From Tulasnella sp. 424 (taxonomy: Eukaryota > Basidiomycota > Agaricomycetes > Cantharellales > Tulasnellaceae), in contig WSUB01000116.1 in NCBI GenBank assembly GCA_019633425.1, positions 62,001-126,000 on the forward strand: a DNA stretch of 64,000 bases. The letters are read 5' to 3'. Positions 20,965 through 31,315 of this stretch are shown here, one piece after another. The position numbers and the translations under genes were made by a program. Within the stretch, counting starts at the first letter, position 1. Every line of letters starts with the position of its first letter. The notes below the pieces were generated by a model. That model was not told where the DNA came from, made no database searches, and saw nothing but the letters and a program-made list of their open reading frames with translations.

Positions 20965-23859
20965 ATGGGCATTCAAGGCCTCCTTCCTTTGCTCAAGTCT
21001 ATCCAAGTCCACACCCACCTCTCAGAGTTCAAAGGCCAAACGTAAGATCTATGCAAGAAATTATGAATTCATATCTAACCATGGTCTTTTACAGTCTTGC
21101 CGTGGATGGTTACGTCTTGTTGCATCGAGGAGTATACGCGTGTACACCACAGCTCGTCAGAGGAGAACCAACAACCAAGTAATCATATTTACCCTTCTCG
21201 TTCGCTATCCCTGGTCTCAATATCTTTGCTTTGGACCAGATACATCGAATATGTGTTGCATCGTGTTCGGATGATGCGGCACTGCGGCGTCAAACCTTAC
21301 CTTGTTTTTGACGGCGGTCCATTGCCCGCAAAGAAAGGCACAGAATCTGACCGCTCAAAGTGAGCAATCGCGTTTGAAATCGTCAACAAGCGGCTCATAT
21401 AAACCTTTACGTGTCAGAAAACGCGCTGAAAATCTAGCTCGAGCCAACGAGCTGACCGAACAGGGCAAACACGCCCAAGCTCGCGAAGTTCTCACCCGCT
21501 GTGTGGACGTCACGCCAGAAATGGCTGCCCAAGTTATCAAGGCTCTGAAAGTGGAGGCTGTCCCGTACGTTGTGGCGCCTTATGAAGCCGATGCTCAGCT
21601 AGCCTACCTGGAACGCAATGGCATTGTGGATGGCATAATCACGGAGGATTCGGATCTCCTGGTATTCGGGTGCAAAAACGTCCTCTTCAAGCTTGACTCG
21701 GATGGAAACTGCGTAAACATCAAGAGAGAGAAACTTGGATCTGTGAAGGAAGCTCCCATGCATGGCTGGACCGACAAGGAGTTCCGAGAAATGGCGGTAC
21801 GTCGCAGATGATGAGTCTGCGGAAATTCGCTCTACGGAGGTTGACAAGGACACGTGTAGATCCTCTCAGGCTGCGATTATCTCCCTTCCATTACCGGACT
21901 CGGCATCAAGACGGCACATAAGCTAATGCGCAAATACAAGACTGTTGAAAAGGTCCTTCAATACATCCGATTAGAGTCAAGCATGAAGGTTCCAGCCGGA
22001 TACCTGGACGCCTTCCGCATCGCCGAATTACCGTTCCTTTATCAGCGGGTGTTCGATCCTCGAAGCAGAACCGTCGTGCATATGAGTCCGCTTGAGGATT
22101 GCATTGAATGGGATGAGAGTCGAGACGCCTACGTTGGAAAGTGAGTGAAGATCTACTGGTTGTAGGAAGGCTTGGACGCTAAGTTTCGGCGTAGTCATCT
22201 TGATGTTGATATTGCTCGAGGAATTGCCGATGGCTCCATCAATCCTATCACCATGGAACCTATGGACGACATCAACCCCCAATACCAGCCCCATTCTTCA
22301 TCTTCCAAAGCGCCATTGGCGGAGAGAAACAAAAGCAAACTGGTAGCTCCCGCCTCAAACGGCCAGACGCTTAAAAACTTTTTTAGTGAGTTTGAGTGCC
22401 GGGAGATCAAACATAACTATTGATCGTATCTCTTCTCAGCTGTCCTTCCCAAATCTCGCCAGTCCTTCCCTGTTTCATCCCAGGCCCCGTCAACCTTCAA
22501 GGGCCCGGAGCTACGCCGCAGGTCTACTGGAACATTCAGCGGTAGCCGGACACTGTCGGAGCAGATGGATTCCGAGCGAGAACAGCGGAAGCAGCGGGAA
22601 GCAGAAATTCGCCAAGCGTCGCCCCCTCTGTCCGGACCGACTACGAGCAGGTTTTTCGCCAGGACTACGAGTGCAAAGCGGAAACGCGAAGAGACGGAAG
22701 AAGAAACTGGGGTATCTGCTCCCTCGACGCCTCGTCAAGCACGTCGAGTGCGACCTTCGCCCCTTTCTTCTACTCAGGATGAAACCCTGGACAAGGAGAA
22801 TGAAGCTCCGGCCTTGACTTGTTTCCCGGATCTAGTCCAACAAGAGGAGGGCTATCGATCGCCGACAAGTTCATCGGATATCGTGGAAGTCTCGTCTCCC
22901 ATCGAACGACTGTCGATTGCGGACGTGGATCAATACCAACAAGTCGAAGTGGCTCCGAAACAAGCTGCTTTCGAACACGTGTCCAGTCCTACAATGGGCG
23001 TCACCCCAATACTGCCTTCCAGAGCGACCGGCCACGTCCCTCAAGCTACCCCAACAAAGCCGGACGGCCTATCACAAGCAAGTGCCATACTGGTTTTCAG
23101 CACTCCTGAATCTTCACAGCCCCACAAACTTCCGTTCACTGCCAACCTCGTTGACGCATTCCAGTCCTTCTCAAGCTGTGGCGAAGCAGATCAATCGTTC
23201 GAGTCCCTCGGCGGACCTTTGACTCCTGGTCAAGAGGGGGATATGTGGGAGGATGACAAGGTGGATTTCGAGGTTGATGCAGAAGTCCCATACCCGGAGG
23301 ATCCGGGCCTCGTGGAGCGCCTCGTTGAATACCCCGAAAATGTGGACACCGAAATTCAGGAGATAATGGCTGGGTGGAGAAGCCGGTGGAGCCATCTGGG
23401 TGCCACAGGCGGGAAGAGCAAGAAGGATATCCCCGCGCCATCAGTCAGTACCAGATGGCGATTGCCTTGATTTTTTTTCTCTCCCTTTACTGACTACGGT
23501 GCCTTGGATAGATTCCCGCTACGGATGATGTATTTGGGGGTTCAGGGGAAGCAGAGCGGTCGACTACGGACCAGCAGTCGCCGGCTTCAACCTCGGTTGC
23601 AAAGTTTAAACGAAGGCGGCCATTGGGTGAACAAGTCCGACCTAGCAGCAAGGGCCCAAGGCGCTCTGACTTGGACATGGGCCTAACGAGCAGACAGTCG
23701 AGGAACAACGAACCTCCTTCCTTGGACGACTCGCTCGATGACAGTCTATCCTCTGTGAATTTTTCGCAACGGTTTCAGGACTTTCGGTAAGTTGATCGGT
23801 CCCTGACTCTTGATTCAGATGCTTACCGTCTTTTACTACGCAGCTATGTTCCGACGTAG
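20965..23859 (+). CDS. exo1: Exonuclease 1 (XPG/Rad2 family)
   Basis: Starts MGIQGLLPLLKSIQ at 20965 and ends at TAG 23857-23859 after a short last exon (RYVPT). The N-terminal nuclease region is intact: LAVDGY (metal-binding Asp), YLVFDGGPLPAKK, PYEADAQLAYL, GIITEDSDLLVFG (two Asp) and the helix-hairpin-helix SGCDYLPSITGLGIKTAHKL. The long C-terminal half is disordered and Ser-rich with basic patches (KRKREETEEE, KFKRRRPLGEQ), as in other Exo1 proteins. Exo1 is a 5'-3' double-strand DNA exonuclease and flap nuclease acting in mismatch repair, resection and recombination in the nucleus. The usual Trp in the (A/V)WLH motif reads Leu here (DGYVLLHRG). Multiple short introns; several exon edges in the C-terminal half are approximate. 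Confidence 0.92.
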
Positions 23860-24422
23860 TTAGATTTTCCCACCCGTATCACATTTACCCGCTTTCGATG
23901 ATAAGCATGGCGTTGGATAACCTCATACATCATTCCTCCATCTGTACATTCACATCCGCATCATCAATTATACATATGCTTTCGAGATGGTTCGCAGGTG
24001 TCAAGGTTATGGCTTAACCCTGACCTCTAAAGTCCGAAACCCGAGCATGAAGGGGATTTCAGTTTGTAAATAGATGAGTGAAGGCATTGTTTGAAAGGGT
24101 GCATGCGTGCGTTTGGCTCTCATTGCGCCTGGTGTTCTAACGGTCGTGAAGGGTACGGGTCTTGGCAGCGCAGAGTACGAACCAAGCGATTGCAGGTAGT
24201 TGAAAGGCCAAAAGTAGAAAGGGAGGGGACCTCATAGCCTTGGCATGGAATTGACGTCAATCTGAAGGGGGAAGGCCTTGAGGGTCCGAGTTACAAAAGG
24301 AACGTTGGCTGCCTTGAGGCTGAGGAACCTTTTCAACCGAGCCGATTCTAGTTTCAAGGGTTGCATTAGAAACAGATTTGAAATACATGCGCTATAAACG
24401 GAAATAAAGCGTGTCGTAGTTC
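23860..24422. other. Intergenic between convergent genes
   Basis: 3' flanks of exo1 and the AC19 gene. No gene was seen. Confidence 0.45.
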
Positions 24423-25232
24423 TCATGATGATGGCTCTTGAGTGTACTGTTGTTGCAGGTGAGGATTATCCAATACGCTGGGCAATGTTGGCGCATCGCC
24501 TTCCTCCTGCTCGTCAAATCGTTGGAACTTGCCCTCGTGATATGACTGTTTATATGCACCATCGATGGCCCCGAATAGGTCATCTAGATTTTGAAGGGCT
24601 TGAAGTAGTGCATCGAGAGACGAGACACCATCTAGATGGAAGATTTGAGCCCAGATGTCAATAGGGACAGGGATTGGCATAGTTCTTACCATACATCTGA
24701 ATACGAACATGGATCTTGGGTTCAGAGGGATGCGGAACACTATGTCCAAACAATGCGTGTCAGATTTGGGAAACAAGGGCGGTCGGTTGTGAGCGGACAT
24801 AAAGGAAGGGGGGGAGGAGAAAGGATAGACTCGCGGCTAACCTGTAACCGCAGAACTCGACACGAGGACTGTTGGGTCGAACCGAACATGTAACCCGGTG
24901 GTAGAGTGCATGGGGATCCCGGAGGGCATGGGATTGGCGTAAAATTAATACAGGATCGAGAGACAAAGGGAGGTGGTGGCGAATTAGCAAAATAGGTTAG
25001 TGTGGATAGAAGATGAAAAGTTTGACTGACTCCTTCATCAACATCCAACGGAGGGCGTTTCCTAGAGTGTGGCTCTCCTCTTGAATGCAGTAAGTGGCAG
25101 CCGAAAGGTCGGGGGCAGCGCCTCGTAGCTGTTGGAGATGATGGTGAGGGAAGGGCGTTGAGTGAGCATTGTGCCTAGGAAACGTACAATGGATATTTTT
25201 GGTAGATCATTGGGCTCTGGTGGGAATTCCAT
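24423..25232 (-). CDS. rpc19: RNA polymerases I and III subunit AC19 (Rpc19)
   Basis: Five exons: 25232-25188, 25128-25031, 24868-24842, 24739-24690 and 24631-24423, adding to 429 nt (142 residues, the family's usual length). Motifs in order: PKISILRGAAPDLSAATYC, EESHTLGNALRWMLMKD, PRVEFCGYSVPHPSEPK, IHVRIQMYDG and ALQNLDDLFGAI. This is the alpha-like dimerisation fold that pairs with AC40 to nucleate Pol I and Pol III assembly in the nucleus. The second intron is long for this window (162 nt). Upstream residues in the same frame lack family support, so the ATG at 25232 was chosen. Confidence 0.94.
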
Positions 25233-25951
25233 TGTATTGGCTTTGGTAGTTGGAAGAAGAGGAGGGAGGGACGACACCAGCGACTGTGAAAAAATCAATG
25301 AACAAAAGCGAAGCACTATCTCAGGGTCCCATTTCTCGGGGCCTGCCATCTCTTCTCACCCAACCCCCCGCCTTTGATCAACGTCAAGGCCATTGCCGGC
25401 GGGTATTCACGATCTCAGATTCAACGACAACAATGGAAATGGGACTAGCTTCCGGTGATGGCTAGACCGCCAACACGGAGGACTGTATCTCCGATGGAGT
25501 GACCACCAAACCTCCCCCTCATGGCCGCATTGCTGTGAGTCTGTGCTCCCATGTTACTTATTAACCTGCGAGAGTGATAGCGAATGAAGGCACGTAAAGA
25601 ACGCACAAACTACAATGGTACTAGATCGAATGTGGGTATTGGGATGTGAACTGGACCCTGACCCAGGCTTGTGTGTTATGCAGACTGTCCAAAAGAGGGC
25701 AACAACACAAGAAGAAAAGGAAAAGACCCAAGACACGATCGCAAGGGTCTTGTCTGAAGCAACTCGCTCTCTTCCTATAAGTAATTACAGCATTCGCCGC
25801 ATTCTAAGCCAATCCATCCTCGAAGTCTTCTCTCCTCTCATCCCCCATATATCCATCAGGATCTCGCAGGTCGACCCACAACACAACACCTTATAATCTC
25901 ACTCTTCTCTCTAATATCTCTCCCGAATTCCCTCTCGTCCTCTATTCAACA
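25233..25951. other. Intergenic divergent promoter region
   Basis: Between the AC19 gene (minus) and the Ser-rich gene (plus). A pyrimidine-rich CT stretch at about 25890-25945 lies just before the ATG at 25952, as is common at fungal start sites, and a TATAAGTAA-like motif lies near 25777. No gene was seen. Confidence 0.45.
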
Positions 25952-26748
25952 ATGACTGCCGCTCTTCCATCCATCTCTGCCATCACCTCTGCGCCCCTCC
26001 CATTCTATGATCCTTCCAAAGGTTCATTCAAGCTTCCCCCGCTCGTAGGAGATGCAAGGCGAGGCTCCATCCTACTAGACACCTCCGATGCCCTGAACTA
26101 TCGAGTAAGTCCACCGTTCCCCGCACTATCGCCCTCTTCACACATACTGACCTACCGCCTCCATAGCATGCTGGCTCCCACTCGCGCTCATCCTCAATGG
26201 CATCAGATGCCACCATTCGCTGCCCATCATCATCTCCTTCTACCTCTTCCTCCTCCTCATCATCCTCTTCCTCCGCTTCCAACTTCTCTCGTTCACCGTC
26301 CCCCTCAGTCCAAACCCCAATCCCGCCCCGCATCCCTCACGACACCCGTCCCTCATCCACCCCGTCTAGACGTAACTCCATCGTCTCTCCGCCTCGTTCC
26401 GCCCTACCTGCATTCAAGCTCATCCCTCAACCAATGCTCGACCCTTCCAAACGCCCCATCCGTCCAACAGACGCCCTCGTCGTTTTCCCATCCGCCGCTG
26501 GTATCAGCCAAGCCTCACAGCGCAAGGCCAAGTTACTTGTCGGCAAGGACGTCGAGACCTACTTTGAGCTTCAGAAGCGGAACGGCGTCGAGGAGAATGG
26601 TGCAGCAGCCCCTCGAGCATATGCCTACAAAATGGTTTGGGAGCGAAGAGGAAGTCAGAGCCAGACCTTTGCAAACGCACTATGTAAAGCCGAGGGTGGA
26701 CGTAGAGGTTCTCGGGTCGATATGATGGACTTGACCGAAGATGATTAG
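25952..26748 (+). CDS. Serine-rich protein of unknown function
   Basis: Exons 25952-26104 and 26167-26748 (intron 26105-26166) give 244 residues. The N-terminus is MTAALPSISAITSAPLPFYD. A long Ser homopolymer region lies near residues 70-90 (coded by TCC/TCA/TCT repeats). The C-terminal third is more ordered: SKRPIRPTDALVVFPSAAG, ASQRKAKLLVGKDVETYFEL and an acidic end MMDLTEDD. No known domain was recognised. The reading frame, splice sites and a clean CT-rich leader make it a likely real gene. Probably an intrinsically disordered nuclear or cytosolic protein, but this is inference. Confidence 0.65.
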
Positions 26749-26986
26749 GCGGTCTGGCACCCCTCAGAAAATGGATTACAAAAATATAGGGATGTCAGGG
26801 GCATTCACTTATGACGACATGAGATGATAATTTGTTCTTTAGTTAGCTGTAGCGTGTAGTGGTAGAACTGTATTGTATTACTTCATTTTATTCTCCAATC
26901 AATGCCCTCTTCCGTTCGGTGTAGCTCTCAAAGGGTCTCCCTCAATCAGCTGTTCATCAGAACAAGTGGCATTGACATCTCTGCTT

Positions 26987-28598
26987 CTAGCGAGACAGCG
27001 TCCAAAGGAGTAATAGCCCAACTAGTAGCGACGAGCCCCATAGCTTCAATGCCTGTAGCAAACCCTGATCTGCAGGTGTCTTTGCCTTTTGCACTGGACC
27101 CCTCGTCCCGTTCGTTCCTCCATGTCCTGATGACAAACGCTCCTTTGTACCCGGCATCCGCTGAGGTCTGACGCTTGCTAAAACAGCTGGTGGTTCGGTA
27201 GGCAGCGTCGGGGCTGGAACTTCCTTCGTAAAACGGTCCTCCGCATCGTCTTCCTCTTGCAAAACTTCGACTTGAGCAACGCCTCCAAAGAAATCGGTAA
27301 TGAGGGTTTGATCTAATTGCCGGTTGAACAAATCGGAGCGAACGCCTGCGTGCGAGCGAATCTTTTCAAACGAGTACGTGGAGAACTGCAATGCGTTGTT
27401 GGCACCACCATTTAACAGAAGTGAGAGACGCGTCACGCACCAAGTCCTCCATCGTTGCTTTCGATGTTTTGTTCACGCTCTCTAGATATGAAAGGACGTG
27501 ATGCGTGTAGCTGTCGATCACCGCTACCCCGATATCATTGTCGTTTTCATGCTACAGGTGCCCACCCAACAACGGTCAGTACGCTGCTAGCCGGACAAGG
27601 ACTTTGACGCACCGAATAAGAGCTCTCTGCAAGCTTGGACGATCCCGTAGCCAAAATATTGGGGGAGTATAGCTTCGAGTACATGGTGTTTGCTTGACAC
27701 GTGTCGATCATGAAGAAGATTTCGTTGTACCTGCGTTTCCCCCCAAATGTCTAGCGCAAGTGACGACAGTTGATGCTTGTCAACTCACCTCTTCTTCTGC
27801 CACATTTGCTCGATGGCATCGGCCAAGTCAAAGGCGCTTATCTCTTCATTGTCTTGGAATTTTAGAAACTCGTTTCCACCATGCCCCGTCATGTAAATAA
27901 AGATGTTGGAGCGATCATCAGTCAGGAGACGTTTCGAGCGAGGCATCGAGTCCGCTACTCGTCCTGAGTAGAAGTCGAGTGGATCAGTTTCCTTATGAAC
28001 GCCACATCTGAACGCATGACATACCTGTTAGGACCCGAATGAAGTTCTCCACAGTGACCTCATAGCCCCTGTAGTCCACTTCAATATTCTCTCCATACAA
28101 GTCGAGGCCGCGGCCTTTGTTGGCGTAAACGGAGCCTGCGAATTTGTTCCGAGAGTTGCAAGCGGCGTCGTCGGCCAACATCAGGATAATGTTTGAATCT
28201 GGTATCCCAAGACGCTTCACGGTTCGATACCTATCGAAATGGTTCGAGTAAGAATCTCAGATTCACAAAAGGGATCCTTGAGATGTACTGACATCCCTAA
28301 GGCATTGGCCATATGCTGCGTCGAGAACCGATTTGTAAGCATAAAACCACCTCGCTCTCTCATCATATACACTCACTCTGTAGTTGAACCAATATCTCGA
28401 CGAGCACACCAGTACAGCCCAGTTGTTGGTGTGCCCTTGGTTGGCATGTTTCCCTGCCGAAAAGAAAGATTCTACAGACGCCTTGGTGGCATAATCATTT
28501 TGAGAGGCTTGGTATTCAGAGTAGAAGTCGTATGCAAAATAAGCTGAGAGAATGGATGCCACCAAAAGGAGGCGTAGGATTGGTTTGGGCAGGCCCAT
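26987..28598 (-). CDS. gpi8: GPI-anchor transamidase catalytic subunit (Gpi8/PIG-K)
   Basis: Starts [20 protein letters not shown] (signal sequence) at 28598 and ends at 26987. The C13/caspase-like domain is present: [53 protein letters not shown], the catalytic His in [10 protein letters not shown] and the catalytic Cys in [14 protein letters not shown]. The C-terminus contains [20 protein letters not shown] and a final TM helix ([16 protein letters not shown]). Gpi8 cleaves the C-terminal signal of precursor proteins in the ER lumen and transfers the GPI anchor as part of a complex with Gaa1, Gpi16, Gpi17 and Gab1. Intact. It sits in tandem with the MYND gene, 238 bp apart. Confidence 0.94.
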
Positions 28599-28836
28599 GA
28601 GTCCCGCAAGTCAAGTTGTCTTTCTGTTGGAAGGTCGGTCGGTGGAGGATCGTTGGCTCTCCTTAGGAACGGCGGGACACGTGACAATGCTGACCAAGCA
28701 GCAGTCCGATGCTCCCTGGAATCTTCTCGCTCTCTCTAGCAGTACCTGGATTCCACGATGTGTATACAGGATAGAGACAGAGGGAAAAGGTCTCATTTAT
28801 TTCGCGCAATAGTTTTAATCCACCTCGGGCATAAGC

Positions 28837-30599
28837 TCAGCGCTCTCCGTCCGTGTCACCCGCCTTCGCACCTTCAGCGCTCATACTTTCTTCAGCTTCC
28901 TTGGATTTCTTGTTCTTCTTCTCTCGTTTGGGCTTTTGGGCCTCCGCTCCGCCGTCGGCCGTGGTGGTAGTCTGGTTTGAGGGAGGGGTGGCTGTCTTGG
29001 GGGGCTCCTTGCAGAATACCTTATGCACCCGCCAATGCTCCTTTTGACTGATTGGGAGTATATTGAGCCGGGTAGTCAAAATGGCATATCTGTAGCTCGG
29101 ACTAAGGGGTACTCACCACTTCTGATTGCAATAAAAAACCTGAACGCGTGATGGATCAGGACTAAGCGCTCAGCTTGAAAATATTTTGACCTACCGTCTT
29201 ACACCTCGAGCAAGTCATCATAGTCTTTCCAACCTTTTCAACTTGGTGGCAATTTGCGCATTCTCGAGTGACGAGCATTTTTCCAGCCTGGAACGCGCTC
29301 GTTTTCTTGTCTAACTTCAACGCTTTGCCCTCCGCCTTTTCCGTCACGCTGTCCCTAACACTCGCCGGCGGAATACCCCAGCTCGGGTCTCGAGCAAGAA
29401 GTGCATCGATTCGCTGGAAGTGGTGGTCGTTAAGACTGGGAATAAAGTCCGTCGATAGGATATTAATGATCGGAGGTTGGTTGGAGGACTGCTTCGAGGA
29501 TACCGGGGGAGGGCTATCAGTGTCGGCAGGTACAAGAAATGCTGGGTTGAGAGGTTGGGCATTGGTGGTGTAGGTCGCGCGGATCCTGTTAGAGGCAATG
29601 TCAGTTACGAAGCAGTTTGTCGGTGAATTTGGACTCACCACCGAGGCTGAGGCTTTTTCTTATTATAGTAAACATATTTAAGCAGGCTCATGAACTGGTT
29701 TGCATGCAAGGTGACGAGAGCGCGATAGTCATTGTGGTATCTGGCAAAGAACGCGCTTGAGTTTTCCGAACGTGCTAGATCTACGAATACTTACGGGTTA
29801 CCGCATTCTGGACATTTCGTCATAGGTTCAAATTTTCAAGTTAGCATTCGGTACTTAGTTCTTGGGTCGCTCTGACATACGGCAGGTTGCTTTGTGCGGG
29901 TTTGCGGCAAATTAGTTACATCGGCATTCGTGATCAAATGCGGATTGCTTACGAGGCCCATAAAGGTTGACCATGAGAAATCTTGTCAAAGTTGGATCTG
30001 TAAAGACCTATATCGACACCGATATGAGGAAATTCGTCGCGTAATCACGGCAATTTACTCGATTATACGTACCACATGGCCGACCTCCTCTTGCCTCTTC
30101 GTCGAGCCTTTTGCAATCTGTTCGGGATGTTGGAGTCAGGTCTTCATCCAGAAGGGTCTTTCTACCAACCTCAAAAACATAAAGAATCGGCGTCCATTCC
30201 CAAGCTGCCGGGTCTCCTCTCGATTTTCCCCTTGTGCGCTCTTCGTCGTATTCAATGACGTCTAAAGTGCATATCAGCATGGAGGTCTAAACTAAAAGTA
30301 ACACTCATCTTGGCTCGACTCACGTTCGATCAACTCCTTTCGGGCCATGAAGTCGTCATACGGCAGGTCTGTGGCATCTTCCGGAGTCTTCTCCAAGAAC
30401 TTCCGTGTGACATCGCACATGCCAGTTCCAAGCATGGTGCTTGTAGTACGATGTTAGACAAAGAGGCTAGTACTCTCGATGATTTGATTACACGTACCAT
30501 TGTATCAATTTCGTCGTAGCACAGGTGCTGGAAAGGTTGACCCCCATGAATGGGTTGAAATATGGCAAACCAGAAAATGCCGCCGTAAGATCATCCATT
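28837..30599 (-). CDS. MYND-type zinc finger protein
   Basis: Multi-exon gene from ATG 30599 (MDDLTAAFSGLPYFNPFMGV) to TGA 28837. The N-terminal part (STMLGTGMCDVTRKFLEKTP, DPAAWEWTPILYVFEVG, GRPCGTYNR) looks ordered but was not recognised. A CPECGNPYHNDYRALVTLHA segment follows, then a linker, and a C-terminal MYND finger: CANCHQVEKVGKTMMTCSRC ... FYCNQK ... CQKEHWRVHKVFC, with the C6HC ligand spacing. The end is Lys-rich and disordered. MYND fingers mostly bind Pro-rich peptides. An hAT-like MITE (30752-31170) is inserted only 153 bp upstream of the ATG. Exon edges in the middle are approximate. Confidence 0.75.
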
Positions 30600-30743
30600 G
30601 TGAAGGGTTGCAAAGGACGGTGCGAGGCTGGTTCGATGATGATTCGGTGGTGGTAATCTAAATTTATTACGCGCGAGATGATGGTTCGGTCGGAGCCTGG
30701 TCCAGGTGGAAAACGACTCGCCGCTATCTCCGTCTTTTGATGG

Positions 30744-30751
30744 GACCTCAC
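30744..30751. repeat. Left target-site duplication of MITE (GACCTCAC)
   Basis: GACCTCAC lies immediately outside the left terminal inverted repeat. An identical octamer is at 31171-31178 beside the right end. Confidence 0.75.
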
Positions 30752-31170
30752 CGGGCCCTCCCCACTCCTGCGGAGGTTACCTGCAAAAATAATCCTGAAA
30801 ATTTCCGTTAACATAAACCAAAAGTGGCCCAAAGATATCCATTTTGCTGGCAACCTTGCTCGGGCCGCCCTAACTACCGTCCCCCATTATCCACGCAGGC
30901 CTGCTGACGCTCATAAAGCACCAAAAACTTGAGTTTTGGCACCCAAATACCCGTAATTTGAGGTGAATTTTCCTCGGACTGGTTATTCATTTTGCGTCCC
31001 GGTCGCCATCAGGCGTGCCCTTCTGGGGCGGTCGAGGCGCCCGCTTTTCGCGATATCAACTATGCGGGTAACCCGTCAAAAAATGCTCCAAGGATATAAA
31101 ATTTGCAGGTAACCTGAGTCTAAACCCAGTATCGCTATAACTGATAATCTCCGCAGGAGTGGGGGGACCT
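30752..31170. mobile_element. Nonautonomous hAT-like MITE, 419 bp
   Basis: The ends form terminal inverted repeats of about 28-30 bp: left 30752-30781, right 31143-31170, sharing the core CCCACTCCTGCGGAG without mismatch and a further RTTAYC. A second, subterminal inverted pair GGTTACCTGCAAA is at 30775-30790 and 31100-31114. Perfect 8-bp duplications (GACCTCAC) flank the element, the hallmark length for hAT transposition. The interior carries no coding frame, so it must have depended on a transposase from elsewhere. It lies between the MYND gene promoter and the 3' end of the membrane-protein gene. Confidence 0.8.
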
Positions 31171-31178
31171 GACCTCAC
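31171..31178. repeat. Right target-site duplication of MITE (GACCTCAC)
   Basis: Exact copy of 30744-30751, adjacent to the right end of the element. Confidence 0.75.
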
Positions 31179-31315
31179 AGACCCAGCTCTCGTTATTAAC
31201 CCCACTCCAAATCATATTCGCCTGCACTGGCCGCTAGAATTGACCTATCACAGGGCCTCGCCGGAATAATACAGAAATAAACATAGATAAATGAATAGTA
31301 TAAGTAAATCGTCTG

